Below, in pieces: positions 44,058 through 56,842 of a DNA stretch of 64,000 nucleotides. The notes under the pieces are model-generated. The model saw only the letters and a list, made by a program, of their open reading frames with translations. It was not told the origin of the DNA and did not search any database. The DNA is from Pleurotus djamor. Lineage: Eukaryota > Basidiomycota > Agaricomycetes > Agaricales > Pleurotaceae. Position numbers and translations under genes: made by a program. The stretch covers positions 16,430-80,429 of the forward strand of contig JAPEVF010000174.1 in assembly GCA_029747585.1 (NCBI GenBank), given 5' to 3'. The number at the start of each line of letters is the position of its first letter. The first letter of the stretch is position 1.

Positions 44058-45013
44058 ATGGACGCGCCCCAGCTTACGCTCTACACCAACAAGGTATGCA
44101 AATCCTGATTTCCACGCTCCTTTCCCCTTTCCCCTCTTCTCCCCTTCCCCTTTCCTCTCCCTTTCTCTTTCTTCCCCTCTCTTCTCCTCCGCTCTGCTCT
44201 GCCACCATGACGTTTTCACTGAATATTGTGTTATAGGGTAGCCCTTTCGGGCATTACGTCGAAATCGCTCTCCGCGAATCCCACATCCCTTACACGCGCT
44301 ACGAAGTTGATCTCTACGCCAAACCCCCTTGGTTCAAAACCATCAACCCGCTCGAGAAAGTCCCTGCGATCACTTACGGACCACGTACACCCGCCGACCA
44401 GCCGCCTACTGAATCGTATAAACTCGCAGAGAGTATGGCGATCGTCGAGTTCATCAACGACATCGCGTCTGAGAGTGACAAGATCTTGCCTGGTGGTGCT
44501 GTGGAGAGGGGAAAGGCGCGGTTTTACATCAACGTCGTGATGACGACGATTCAACCTGTGTTTCTGGATTGTATGTTGCGGAAGGGAGCACCAGAGAGGA
44601 TTTTACGGGAGATTGAAGCGTTTCAGAGGTTCTTACCTGACGTCGAAGTTGCGGATGACGAGGAGGAGGAGAAGGTAGTGGATGGAAGTGGGAAGTTTCT
44701 GATGGGAGACAAGTTCACACTCGCCGATGCCATCACTGCCGCGTGGTTAATCCGTATCGACGCTTTCCTCAGTCACGACATGGGATCCTTCCATAAAGGC
44801 GAAGGGGTTAAAGCCCATACGGAATTGAAGACATCCCCAAAGTTCGCGAAATATCGAGCGTATTTGGGGGCGGTGATGAAGAGGGAGTCTGTTAGTGAGA
44901 CGTTCGATAAGGTGGGTACTCTCAATAAAACTTGATAAGTTGATATCGCTGAGATGTGTTATTAGGCCTTTCACCTGGAGAAGCTGGGATCGTATGCGGT
45001 GTCGTTGCGGTAG
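44058..45013 (+). CDS. Glutathione S-transferase-like protein
   Basis: Three exons (44058-44093, 44237-44911, 44966-45013) give 252 residues. The N-terminal thioredoxin fold is clear: LTLYTNKGSPFGHYVEIALRE, NPLEKVPAITYGP with the cis-Pro, and ESMAIVEFI holding the Glu-Ser pair that contacts glutathione (about residues 70-80). The helical C-terminal domain includes FLMGDKFTLADAITAAWLIR. This is the usual cytosolic GST layout; the likely role is detoxification or conjugation, with the class not resolved. The first intron is 143 nt, longer than others here, and most of it is a pyrimidine tract (about 44110-44205). Splices restore TNKGSPFG and ETFDKAFHLEKLG. Intact, and located between the two duplication copies. 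Confidence 0.9.
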
Positions 45014-45766
45014 GAGGATGGGCAGTGGGAGTGGAGGCTGTGAGAGGGGGAATAGGGTGAGCCCTACTCGATATGTACGGAGGAAATACAATGTATGAAT
45101 CAGAGCTGGATTGACGAGCAAGAGGCGGAGCCATGGTTCGCACCTAGAGTAGACTAGAGGACACTTCCTGTCGGATTCACGTCGCTCGTCTGTGTGTGAA
45201 TAGACTTCAAATGATGGATGGGCAAGATCGACCTAGTCAGGGACGTTGTCTGAGGTCTCTGGTGTCATGATTCTTTGGCGTCACTTCCTGCTGGGATGAG
45301 TGTAAATTTCGGGGGAGGCACCGCAAGTTACTCATGGTCTTTGACCGCTCTGTGTGGAATACTGATCACCCTAGAATCAACGGTGCGTAGTGAAAAGTTG
45401 GAATAGGAGCCCTGGGCTCGGAAAGCGGGTTATCTTGAGAGTCACTATAGGCGGCGAAATAGAATATTAGTCTTGTGCCACTCTAGAGTATTACCACAGT
45501 GAGTCCACGTAGCCGAATTTTGCAATTCGGATGGTGCAGGATGGTTGACGGGAACTTGTACATGCCTGTAAGCATTCATATATTCATATTCGAGGTCCTT
45601 CGTCGAGTTTGGCTGGGGTGAGTGTGAAGTGTGGAACGTGGAACAGTCAGGGTCGAGATGAACAATGGTGGTCGGAATCTAAATGTGGTAACTCAAGTTG
45701 GGCCACCACTCTTAGACGCCGTCCTCTCTCTCTCTCTCTATCCACAACGTTCGTTGGACCGCAAAA
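45014..45766. other. Intergenic, nothing recognised
   Basis: This is the gap between the GST gene and the F-box gene at 45767. A CT-rich stretch precedes the F-box start (45720-45745, TCTCTCTCTCTCTATCC). No RNA gene is seen. Confidence 0.45.
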
Positions 45767-47333
45767 ATGGTATCCCTCCTCCTTCAACCTATCTTTATAT
45801 TCATGCCTACTAACAATGCTCACTATCAGTGTCTGACGGCTCTAGACAAAGTTCCAGACGCGCCCGGCATCAGGCAACGCGATTGGACCACTGGCCATTC
45901 CTCTTCCAGTTATATCTCGCGTCTCCCAGACGAGATACTCTTGATGATCTTCCTATGCAGACGCGACGACGATAGACTTGCCTGGCATAATGGTACTGCA
46001 ATAAGATGGCTGCATGTCACCGCTGTCTGTGGTCGCTGGCGACGTATCTGCCTAGCCACACCCTCGTTGTGGTCGCACATTGACTTGGGATTCAACAAGA
46101 GAGCGAACAACTTCGCCGACGCACTTCTACAGCGATCGAAGACAGCACCTTTGACATTGAACGTCGCTCTCAACCCGACAAAGGAGGGGCAGACCGGGAA
46201 GAAATTCTTCTTGGATGTCATGTCGACTCGGACTGTCAGCCAGGTTCGACTTTTGATCCAAGCACTCGATATCGCGACCATTTGCGATGTCCTAGACCGT
46301 CGTTCAAGCGTCTGCGCTCCGTATCTTCGCTCTCTCGCGTTTCGCGGAGGCAGGCACCCAGAGAGTCCCACCGACTTCCTGTGGCCCGAAATGCCTGCCC
46401 TTCGGGAGCTGTTCATTGATTCGATCGCGTTGCCGTTGGAGTTACCTTGTCTTCAAAACCTCCAGTCTCTCCGCATAACCCTTCCATATCCCATCACAAT
46501 GACCGCTGTCCAAGTGCTCGGAATCCTCCAAGCGGCTCCTCTCATCAAGGATGCCTTCCTCTACCATCTTTCTAGCGACGCCTCTGACGCCTCTGAAGCC
46601 CCTGCTATACGTGNATTTTCCCCGTGTTGAACTACCCCATCTCAAAAGCCTTGTTCTACTCCTCAATTCCTTCGAACCGTTGAGGTGCTTTGACCGTTTG
46701 ACTTTCCCAAGTACAACCACCATTACCCTCTCGCTTTTGGATCGAAATTTCGTTGATGAAGAATCAATGGAATCATCCATCCTCCCCAACTTCTTGAAAT
46801 CCCTCTCCGCAACTGGCTTTAAATCTGCAAAGTTCAATTCCGCAGTACCCCGTCTCCGCGCCAAAACGATCGAATTGTCCGATAACTTACAATCATCTGC
46901 CCCTCGTTTAACGATTCATGAGTTGAACTTCGATCTTTTCCACCCTCTTATTCCTGCGCTCGGGTTGGAGCATGTGACGTTTGACCGAGTCAACGACTGG
47001 GGTGATTCCATCCCCTACATCAATGATATCAAATCCCTCAGCCTCGTGGACTGCCGTCTTCGCATCTTGGACACGCTCAAGCCTGCTGCAGAATCTGACG
47101 ACTCATCGTTCCCGAATCTCGAGAAGCTGACTTTACATGGATACAAATTCAGCGGAGGNAAAAGGCAAGCTCGCGCGAAACGGAACGAACATCACAAGCT
47201 CTTGACCTTCTTGCAATCTCGAGCGGTTGCTGTGAGAATCGAAGGCGGATCCGCTACCACCGCGATTCAGAAATACTTATCGAAATTGGGCGAAAGGATT
47301 GAGTGGGTCGATGTGGACTTGGGCGGGAAGTAA
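45767..47333 (+). CDS. F-box protein with leucine-rich repeats
   Basis: One long exon is interrupted only by ambiguous bases at 46614 and 47159. The F-box motif reads ISRLPDEILLMIFLCRRDD, with AVCGRWRRICLATPSLWSHID, the classic mushroom F-box start. It is followed by irregular LRR-like strands (PYLRSLAFRGG, LQNLQSLRITLPY, ELPHLKSLVLLLNSFEP, LEKLTLHGYKF). Before 46614 the frame ends in APAIR and continues in another frame with FPRVELPHL, so the ambiguous base marks a length error rather than a real break. At 47159 the frame is kept. Together they give about 520 residues. The start at 45767 is uncertain: a TATCAG acceptor at 45825-45830 suggests that the true first exon may lie upstream. Probable SCF ubiquitin-ligase adaptor; target unknown. 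Confidence 0.8.
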
Positions 47334-49225
47334 ACTGAAGGATGTATCGTGGTTCGCCAGCGAGGAAGGCAGGATTTGCTCTCCTAGAATCTATTAGTTT
47401 GAATCTTATGACTTTACAAATCTGTATCCTTTGTAACGACAATGTAACGACCACCATTTTAGAACCTTGACTATAGCTCGAGCATGTCACAGTCTGCGTC
47501 GAACCAATTACTAAGGTCAATCGAAAAGGACGTTCAACAAGGTAACGAGGTATTCACTTCTCCAGGTTAGGGGAGCGCTCCCCTATCTGGAACCAGGAGC
47601 GCAACGGCTCAGGCGTCTAAATTTTCCGCCTTGGTCTTTTCTGCTTGGACGATCCCTCGTTTGCTCGGACCTCAAATGATTCCCTACATTGTACACTCCT
47701 ACGAATGTTCAAAAACTATCAACCCTTCGCTCTCAAAGTGGCTCTATGATTCGACAGGCTCTGGTCGTGCCTTGGGTCTTTTGTGCGGAGTTGAGCTGCG
47801 AGCAGTGGCCATCCTGAGTCCTGAAAGCTTTTTTTTTTCTTGCAGTACTCTACATTCCAAATACATTCTTTCCTTTTTCTTTTCCCTTCATGCTAACCAT
47901 TATCTCAGGTCGAATACACTTCTTCACTGCGAGCCAAGTCGCTGATTCCGATCTGTTTCGACATCGATCCACTCATCGCATACGCCTCTTGGAGATTTCA
48001 ATCCAGGTTCGGGTAGTGAAACCTGCTAGTTTCCTTTCTCCTTTTCGGTCTCTCTCTTGGACGTATTCCTTGCTCATCAACACCTTCGCAGGCGTTTCCC
48101 AAGCTTTCATCGGGAAAGCGTCCCTCAATCCTCTTGCTAGGTCAGGTTGATTTCGAGCTCACGGTACACGTGCGTCTTCCATTTGCCTTTCGTCTTCATC
48201 TGTTCCAAAACGAGCCATAGCTTTCAGAATGACTTGTCTTTACTCCCCTCGACTCAAACGCACCTCAATCTCGTTATTCTCCAAAACCGGTGTCAACACA
48301 AACGGCCTGTTCGAGTTTAGCTCTTGGAGTCATTGAACCAGGCCATCCCGTTGCCTTGGGAGACTCGTCGACTCGGCTACTCTTGAATTTCCCAAGCCGA
48401 AGCCATAGGTCCCTAAAGTGAAGACGCACTTGCACTGCGATCCTCCTCCAAACTTGTGTTCCTTCCGCCCAGCCCAACGCAATGACGGTCGATGGTGAAA
48501 GTCTTCGGTAGCTGTTTCTCATGGAACCTGGTGAGTTCCTTCACACCTTCCATGTCGTTTCCTTCTGAGATCTTGTTATCCATCTAGTATGTCACCGAAG
48601 CTTTCCATCCACATCCACGGCACTCCCATTACCATGTACTCGCAGATTCCACGCTGCTGCGGCTACACCTGTGAATGACATTGAACTGGCGACGGTCACC
48701 AACCTTCCAGCATGACTCGCGTGTGATACCCTCGACTCGAAGCCACCTCATTGTTCCTCGGACGTTCATGTCATTCCCTCCGGAAGCTAGGCTAGTTCGA
48801 AGGTCAATGACGCTAGGAGGTTTTCGGTGATCTAGCTCCTGTTCGTTGGTGAGTTTCTGAGCTCCTCCCGTCTTGCTTTCCTCTGAGACCTGTCCTACCT
48901 ATCAAGGTCGTACCAATGTCGCTCTCCATCCGTATCCATAGTACTTTTAGTGCTACTGGCCGACTCCCGGCTCTGCAGGTCGTGTCAAGACGTCGCGTCG
49001 GACAGGTGACGCTGGTGATTCAGACGGTTGTGGTGTCGGATTGGGCACCTGAAAAGTTGGTCGGATTATCCCTCGCATAAGTGTTCCTCCTTGACTCACG
49101 ACCGCGAACTCATCTCACAACGAACCCATCACAGAGCCAGTCCCAATCTCTGGGATCCGGTCCTCATCATTCATGCTTCGCCCTCGCCTGCCACCTACGC
49201 TGCAAGTTATCGGTTCCCAACCATC
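47334..49225. other. Intergenic with diverged internal repeat, no gene
   Basis: No protein frame is supported. Two stretches, about 48230-48660 and 48715-48970, look like diverged copies of each other. Each has CCCTCGACTC followed by CACCTCA, then a GTGAGTT... intron-like segment and a CCAT...CATCC box. They could be decayed exons of a repeated gene. Duplication copy 2 begins at 49226. Confidence 0.4.
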
Positions 49226-50149
49226 GATGCTTCTTCTCGATATTATTATGCCCTCCTTCTCGTCGTTGACGCTAGTTGCCCCCTGCCATTACGTGGGTTC
49301 AGCCATTGCTGCGCGTTGTCCAAGGTCTGCTGAGGACGGGGAACCGATGCCAACCTAGGACAGTCGAGGCAGCGGAAATGGACCAAGTTTCAAACGTTCA
49401 CGACTGACATTAGTCCCCCCGCATACAAGCTTGTCCATACCCACCGTACACATGCACCATGGACGATTCGACGTGGACGACCGACACCTTGGACGCTGTG
49501 CACTATTCCCCACCTCCATATATGCCCTCGACACTCGTAGTTGATTCAAGGGCCAGCATTCACTGTCTCAAGAGCAGGCCGGGGTTTTCTCGCCACTTTT
49601 GAGCTAGTCATTCATTGGGCGGCTCATTATCACCTCCTGTTTATTGCCATTAACGAAACTCAAAGATGAAGGCGAAGGCTAGGAATAGGTCACCTTGTCA
49701 TGACCCCATGCTGTACTCTCGCCGTATGGCTTCACGTCACTGCTTGTCGGGTCGCTCTCATCCATTCTCAGCTTTGTCCTACGTTCATGGACTGTCGCAG
49801 ACGAAGATGTAGAGTATTCACGGACCTTCTTCGCCTTCCTCACGGACTTTGCTGTTTACGCTGCTTTTCATACAAACGTCGTTCCGTACTCCCCTCGTAT
49901 ACCCTGTCCCTTCCTCTGACCCTCTCCATACTCTCGAGCACAATTTACTTCCCACTTTTCCTACATACCCACACACCAATCCGCAACTTCCTATCACTAT
50001 CAGTCCATTCATGCTGTCTCGTTGGTCCTTCGACGCCAATCACACGGCATTCATCGATACCTCTTGTCGCTCAGCCTGAGCTTCCATTGACGTGTGGACA
50101 CTGTAGAGTATTTCTGTTATTGACCGCAAAATGACTATCTAACCACCAT
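49226..50149. other. Non-coding lead segment of duplication copy 2
   Basis: Near-identical partner of 35483-36391. No gene is recognised. Confidence 0.5.
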
Positions 50150-51219
50150 TCAACTCAACCACGCTGCCCATTGGCTTCCATTCCCTGCGATCACCGCGGC
50201 GATTTCTCGAGCGACAATCCTGTCCGCTTGCTCACTGGGATGCAACGCATTGTACCTTCCCAACGTAACCGTGAGTCTAATTTTACTGTCGAATTATCCG
50301 TCCCACTTACCACAAGTAACTATCTCTCGCAGGACCTTTCACATTCGCGCAGACTTTCTTCTTCTTTGCATTCAACAGGCATCCGTTGATGATACCCCTC
50401 ACGTTTGGAGGTACGGTTCCGTTGAGATAAAGCTTCGGCTGCGTGAACATGTCCCAGAAAAAGCCATACGAGTCGAATAGAGCTGTACTTTTGGTGAGTG
50501 GTCAGCGCTATGGTATAGGATCAATTCACACTCACCTATATGTGCGCCGTCTAGACTTTTCGCCATGTTCTCGAGAGTCAGTTTGGCGATTGCATTTCCC
50601 GAGAGTACTAACTCCTTCATGAAGATATTCCCGTAGTACATGGGTGCCAGCTGGAGAGGTACCATCTACGGATATAATCAAGTGGGGTGTGTTCCTCAGT
50701 ATGTTTTTCACCGACAACTTAAAGAAAATGACGGCCTACATTCTGGAAGACGAAAGTGCGCGCGCCGCTATCATACAACGTCTTCACCCAGTTGGTAGAG
50801 CAGTTGATTACATCAACCACCGATGCTTTGCTCTTCCCTGTCAACAGCGAGAGCACTCCAACGTCGTTCGTCCCGATCCAAAGTGTATAGACCGTCTTCG
50901 CCGGGTCCAAGACCAGTCGACCACTCGAGGTCTCATTGAAATAGCTTGGCAGTTGATACTCAAAGACAGATCTGGACGGAAAGGTGATGTTGACCGAACA
51001 TGTCGCGGCGGATTTGGCGAAGGGGTGGAGCTTCGCACCCGAGAGCATCTGGACGTAGATTGGCCAGGATTGGGCGTCGGGACCATCTCCGCGCGTGACG
51101 ATGTCGCTGTAGGAGTCGCCGAAGGTTACGAAGTCGGTGATTTGACCTGGAGCAACGCCGATTGCAAGGACGAGCCGTATTACAGCTAGGATGTTGACGA
51201 TAGTCAACAGTTTGCGCAT
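50150..51219 (-). CDS. Secreted GDSL esterase (CE16-like), intact copy
   Basis: Four exons on the minus strand (51219-50740, 50665-50536, 50482-50311, 50255-50150) give 295 residues. The signal peptide is MRKLLTIVNILAVIRLVLA. Block I is TDFVTFGDSYSD with the catalytic Ser; block III is YTLWIGTNDVG; the family's PLQLAPMYY follows a splice; and the C-terminal block is WYNALHPSEQADRIVAREI with the catalytic His. In most relatives the residue three before the His is Asp; here it is Asn, as in copy 1. It probably removes acetyl or similar esters from plant polysaccharide fragments outside the cell; this is inference from the family. The nonsense codon of copy 1 is absent (STNWVKTLYD). It ends WLS, eight residues shorter than the copy 1 frame. 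The unspliced frame also allows a start at 51246. Confidence 0.85.
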
Positions 51220-51856
51220 GACGGGGTAAGTGGGTAGATCAAACACCGTTACCGTAGACTTGCGGCTGACTTGAGCTCCNTTTTTTAGTTAATCATTGCC
51301 CCCCCGCTAGAGTGGACCTCGAAGGGTTCTGAAAATGTATCCTCTCAATCATCCTGTCGTCGCATCGACGCATACGATTCCTGAGTCCAGAATTTCGAGA
51401 GAATTCAAGAAGATCTTCAAGGCCAGGAGTAGTGGAAGTACCGACAGGTTCTTGCCTTTTTACCACCGTGAATGGCGCGTACTTACTCTGTGCGCTCCTA
51501 ACCTGTTGTCTACTAGGCTGTGTCTTGTGGCGTTCAACCTGAGTTGCAGTCGACCGCACTAACACACTTGCTCCGTCACGCGTCACGCTCTGTATGAATA
51601 CAATCATGCCTTTGATGCTGAGTAATTTGCGTCGTACTCTACAGTGTGGTAGTGGGAAACTTGAAGGCTCCGAACTGAGACGTTAAGTTCGAAACCGTTG
51701 ACTTCGGTACGCTTCACAGAGTACTGATGTCTTCAGTATATTTAGCTCAGGTCTAATTCGTCGAGGAAGACAATTGAGCGAATACTAGTGTAGAAAATTG
51801 GCAAAGGCTGAGTTTCCATATTTCAGCACCGTTAAGTTGCGTTGAACACGTACCGA
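51220..51856. other. Intergenic in duplication copy 2
   Basis: Partner of 37482-38103. It has one ambiguous base at 51280 next to a T run that is longer here than in copy 1. Nothing else is recognised. Confidence 0.45.
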
Positions 51857-53078
51857 CTAGTTTAAAACGGCGAGTGATTCTGCGATTGGCTCCCACCAAG
51901 CTTCAAACACATACGGCCGGCGAACAGCTACTTGAGCTGGAGATTTCGTGTGCCGATAGAAACGGTATATACCCTCAGAAGTGAGCTCATCAATGCCTTC
52001 GTTATGGTCGATATCAACGGCCACTAGAGCAGGATATCTCTCAAATATCGCCGCCAGCCTTGATCTTTCCGCCTCAGCGTCGAAAACAGGACGACAGTAG
52101 TGAATGTAGATGAGGGTCTTGGAGGATATCTGCGCGAGATCTCGGACATAATTCTAGATCAAGACATGAATACATCTGAACGTCCACTGCCCGTGGAAGG
52201 ACTCACCGCAGGGTCATTTGGATCATCCGGCGATGGTTCTGAAATACGTAGGTATCGAAGTGACTTGAGATGGGGTCCGATCGCAGCTAGAGTGTCATAT
52301 GAAGTGAACGCTTGCGTCCTCAGGGAAATCAGGTTGGGAAGCAGAGCTTCCAGGCTTTTCACAAGCAACGTATCAAACGTGAGTGTGTCCAGGTGCCTGA
52401 GCGATGGAATTCGAGCGAGATCATCCCAAATGCCCTCACCGCATCCCTGAAATGTTTCCAATACTTCCAAAGACGCGGGCAACGAGTCCGAAAATCCAAA
52501 GCTCGTAGAAAGAAACCGCAGAGACGTGCCCTGGCTTTGTAAGAAGTGTGTCAAAGCCTCGCACCCGTCAAAAATTAGCGTGGAAAGGTGGGTTAGCGCG
52601 ACCGATGTCGGTAATGATTTGATGACTTTGGTGAGTTCTCTCGGGTTCCTGACATAGAGATCAAGGCGCTGGAGACAACGCAGATGACTGAGGATGCTGC
52701 AGAGCGTATCGAGGGAATTTGGGTCATCATCGTCCTGGACAAACGTAGTAACGGTTTCTGAAAGTGTGCTGTTTGCTTGCAATGCAAGGAGAAGGGACGG
52801 GAGGCGGGAAATATTAATGGACGATTGACTGCCGGCTAGCATGATCGTCGATCCATCGCTGTTGTACCTGAGATCGCCGAGTAGGATGACTTCGTATATG
52901 AGGGGGAGGACGAGTTCATGGAGTCGACGGGAAACGGTGAGGAAGGGATGAAGCTTGTTTCGATGTGGTGATCCGAGCTCTGTCAGAATCATTGTCCAGA
53001 TCTCGGTGGGTAGCCCTATAGCTGGACAGTCAGATTCAGCGCATCGGCGCGACAATTCTTACACAAACCTTGCGTCAT
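51857..53078 (-). CDS. F-box protein of mushroom type, duplication copy 2
   Basis: Three exons on the minus strand (53078-53069, 53021-52207, 52153-51857) give 373 residues, very like the copy at 38104. The F-box region reads IGLPTEIWTMILTELGSPHR and VSRRLHELVLPLIYEVI; the leucine-rich strands are the same. The C-terminus is extended by two residues (WWEPIAESLAVLN) because the stop of copy 1 is a Leu codon here. The first intron is 47 nt, so unlike in copy 1 it cannot be read through, and the 10-nt first exon (MTQ plus one base) is required. Both copies appear functional. Probable SCF adaptor with unknown target. Confidence 0.8.
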
Positions 53079-56000
53079 GGTGGTAGCGGAACAAAGGCCA
53101 ATGGCGCCAAAACCGAGTTCGGGACTAGATTTATTGACCAGGCGCTACTCTAGAGTACTCTATACTCTACCTGAAAGACATCAGGAAAATCAAACCAAGT
53201 AACCAGAGGGACGATAGGCAAAGACACGACTAAACGAGGAGGGTCCGTCCATGTGGTAAAGAAAGTCCACGCCTACATATATCATATACATTGTTACGAA
53301 TGACTGCTAACATGGCCTCTGAGCATAGCGGTCGTAATGGAGCATTGATGTGTACCCTACAGACTGGAAATAGCCCATGGCAAGAGCGGAAACAATACAT
53401 GCCCTCGTCTTCTCGAAATCGAGGCCGTCACATTGATTGCGTACGTCCGAACCCCGACCAAACTTGAATTTAGATGGGTGCGAGCGGTGTTCTTCCATGA
53501 GTCGAGCTAAGACGCCGAGACACGGGGTCAACATCCATGCTAGAAGGCAGGGCTGAGGACGGTGTTGGCATTGAGCGCGAGGTAAAAACAGCAGAGGGAT
53601 TGGCTGAGGAGAGAGTAGCGGAAAGGAGGGTAGCCGTTGTGCATCAAGCATTTGACCGCTGAGACGTCTAGCTAGTAGCAAAGGTCCATGATGAGCAGGA
53701 ATGACTTCCATATGGATTTGTGGGAGGTCGAGGGTTGAAGAATGACGACAGAAGCTGGGGATCGAAGGATTGGTATTTCCCGACCAGCTCTCCATGTTCA
53801 AGCCTTTATTGTGGAGAACGATGCTTCAGAGGTAGTAGGGGAGGAGAAGGGATGTATGGGAAGATGTCGTGATCCACCACTACTCGTTCTCGTTCTCGTT
53901 CTCGAATGTGCGTGTTTGTTTCATCGGCCGCCACCATATCCTCCCCAAGACCGCTCTCGTGTCCATGAACCCAGCCGTAGCCAGCATGCTCCATCGTTAC
54001 TTGTCCTCGTACTCTCGCTACCAATTGCCGTACTCAACGAAGGGCACAGAGGGTGTAAGAAAGAAAGCTGTGCAGCAAAGTTCCTCGTGTTTCGATCTGA
54101 TCTCAAGGTTCGCGGCTGGCAGCGCAGCCATCATGAGAGGCACTTGGGAGTGACGGAGGGCTGTAGACGCGTTTGCTATGACCGGGAAGTGTGAGTGTTT
54201 TGATATGCAGGGTGAAAACAATCAACACACACAGTTCGAATAACCACAAGTCTGGGCGACTGGTAGCCTGGGCATCTGGTGTCTGAGATCGTTCCGCGTT
54301 TAAAACACAGTAGGCTTCATCGTCAGAAGCAGCTCGAGTGCTGTAGTTCCTATCCGTAGTCGTTTAGAGATATAGCACAGTGAGAGGAAGCCACGGACGC
54401 ACCAATTTGCCTTCCCCATTTCCTCCGTCATCCCAAAAGGAGTCCCTCTGGCCAAGTCATAGTTATTAGGAGTCTACATCGCTCGAGCTTCGCAGTCGAC
54501 TTCAATTTCAAGATGGCGAAACGAGACTGCAGAAAATCAGTACATCCGAAGTTGAACGAAGAAGCCAAGGTTGAACTCACTGCGTCAAGTGCTATCCGGA
54601 CTCAGATTCGATGGAAGAAGTGCGCCTCAAGCTCAAGTAGTCATCGAGGAAGTTAAATCCGGGCCCAGGGCGTTGTGGGTCATGGTGGTACGAAAGATGT
54701 CCAACTTTCGCATGGTAACGGGAACGCGTCAGCTCATTCACGTGGGCGATAGGAGTCAGGAGTCGGAAGCACCCCATCGTCTGGAGACGAGAACACGAGC
54801 AGTAGAGTAGATGGACGGCGTCCCTGATTCCGGAGGGTTATACACATTGTCTGCCAGATATATGGCGAGTGCAAAGGTCTTGTCGAATAAGATATTGACG
54901 GCGGTGGTGGATGGTGTCATGGACAAAATACGGGAGATCATAGTTTTCAAACCTGACACATCAACGCGGTGGCACGGGAAAGAAGTTGGCTCGGGAGTCG
55001 GTGCGAATGTCAAAGTTTGCGGACCGAGTTGAATGCGACCACTAAAGCCAGGTCCCCATAGTAGCGAAAGGGTAACACCCATGCTCATCTTGCTCGCCGT
55101 AGGTGTGCCTGGGATACAACGCGTGGTCTCGGCATCCTACCTTTGAAGCGGGGGTAAGACACTGAGCAAGTATGGCAGCCTGCGTACAACGAGCGACGAG
55201 AAGTTGTAAAGCGAGAGGATAAAGCACCTGACCGCATTTGAGTACAGTAATGAGGGCATGGGCATGTGGTACGTGTCGGACGGGGAAGCAGATGAGGTCA
55301 TTTTCGTCGGTTTGGTGGTGCGCACGAAGGTCTCAGACGACATCGAGGGCGGCGCCGGCGCTCTAGTATGAGAAACCTTGCTAGAAAGCCTGACAGGGAT
55401 AGAGCAATGAAGCTGCGGAGGAAAAGCAAGTGGAGACGGTGTTTTCCAGCTTGGGTCACAGATTGAAGTGACAGGCGTCATGTCTTCCCCGTTTCGTATC
55501 CATAGCGCACTTCCCCGTCCTGAAGCAGTACACAGACGTAATGTCAGCGTCACGAACGGAGGCAGAGGTACCACACGTCGATGGGGAACGAGCAGGTGGG
55601 GATGCATGGATCATCTCCACTCCGGCAGTTGCATCTTTATTTTCCTGAACGAACGGGCGAATCTCTGTACCAGCTCCAGTCGCCTCGATCGAGCCCATGT
55701 TCCTTCTGTTGGTCGTCGATTTGTAACGGAGACCTTCGTGGCATGTTGGAAATGGGAGATCGAGAAGGAGGTAATGATGAAGAGAAGGAATCGCGACCGA
55801 GACTGAGAGAAGGCTTCTCAGATGCTCGACCGGCCAACTACGATAACCCTCCCTCCGCAGCTTTCCAAAACTTCTCATCCATTCCCCCCTCTACCAGCTC
55901 AGCCCCCACAACGCAGAATAACATAACCACCAGGGGAGACATCCGAGCGGTGCCATTCCTTTATCTCCTCGCGCAGTAAGTAGTGGCCATAGCTGCGAGG

Positions 56001-56842
56001 AAGGCTTTCATGATCTGGTTATCGAAAACCACGGTAAAGATCCCAGGAACCAGGACCCAATCACAGCAGAACGCCGTACAAAAGCAGCGCCCGCTGTCAT
56101 CATGCTTTTGCGCAGACGTGAGGTGCGAGACTGCTGTTCCGATGCCCAAAGTTGCGATTGTGATGGATCAGTTGAGAAGACGAGACGATGAGGACTGGAG
56201 CATGAATACCCAAAGATGTGGGAGGGGTGGTACATGTCCTTGGTCTCGGAGATGAATATGGAAGTGAACTATGAGAGGGGTCTTGCTGGCAACGGATGTA
56301 ATGGCGATGTGGAGCTTCGATAACGGCCACCGCTTTCCAACTTTAGGGAAGATGCTGACTGCGCTGGGGGCAAAACAGGGAAACGTCGAGGGAGCCACCA
56401 CAAAACACGTTTCTCGCTTGTGAGGTTGGGTCCTTAAAGCTTCATACATCGTTCCTTCCTCTACGAAGCCTCCGTATCTAAATAGGACCACGATGAAGCC
56501 AATAGACGGGGCCCTTCGCCCTTCGCCCTGAGCGCGAACGATGAACATGGCAGAGGTGGCTGACGCGGGGACTGGGGCCGTGAACGTCAAAGGCAAAGAG
56601 GGAGTTAGGAAAAGTTCGTTTGAGATATGCCGGCGGAAGCTTGATCGTCCATCCAGTGCAGATGTTCGTTATATAGGGCCACCTTGCCCGATGTGAGGCA
56701 GCGAGTCTGGACAACGTCCGACAAGAGAATGAAAGAATTGAGACGCGCTGGACTCAGCGCCGTGGTAGGAATAAGTGCGACAATCAGAGATTCTTCAAAT
56801 TTGCGCGTTAAAAAACGTTGAGTCGCGTCAAGAGAAGACGGC
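53079..56842. other. Duplicated stretch without a clear gene, copy 2
   Basis: Partner of 39318 to about 43220. The most coherent frame is on the minus strand near 53310-53640 (CLGVLARLMEEHRSHPSKF, DGLDFEKTRACIVSALAMG), which may be a decayed gene; it lacks a start and a recognisable fold. The copies differ most here, which argues against a conserved protein. Confidence 0.45.
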
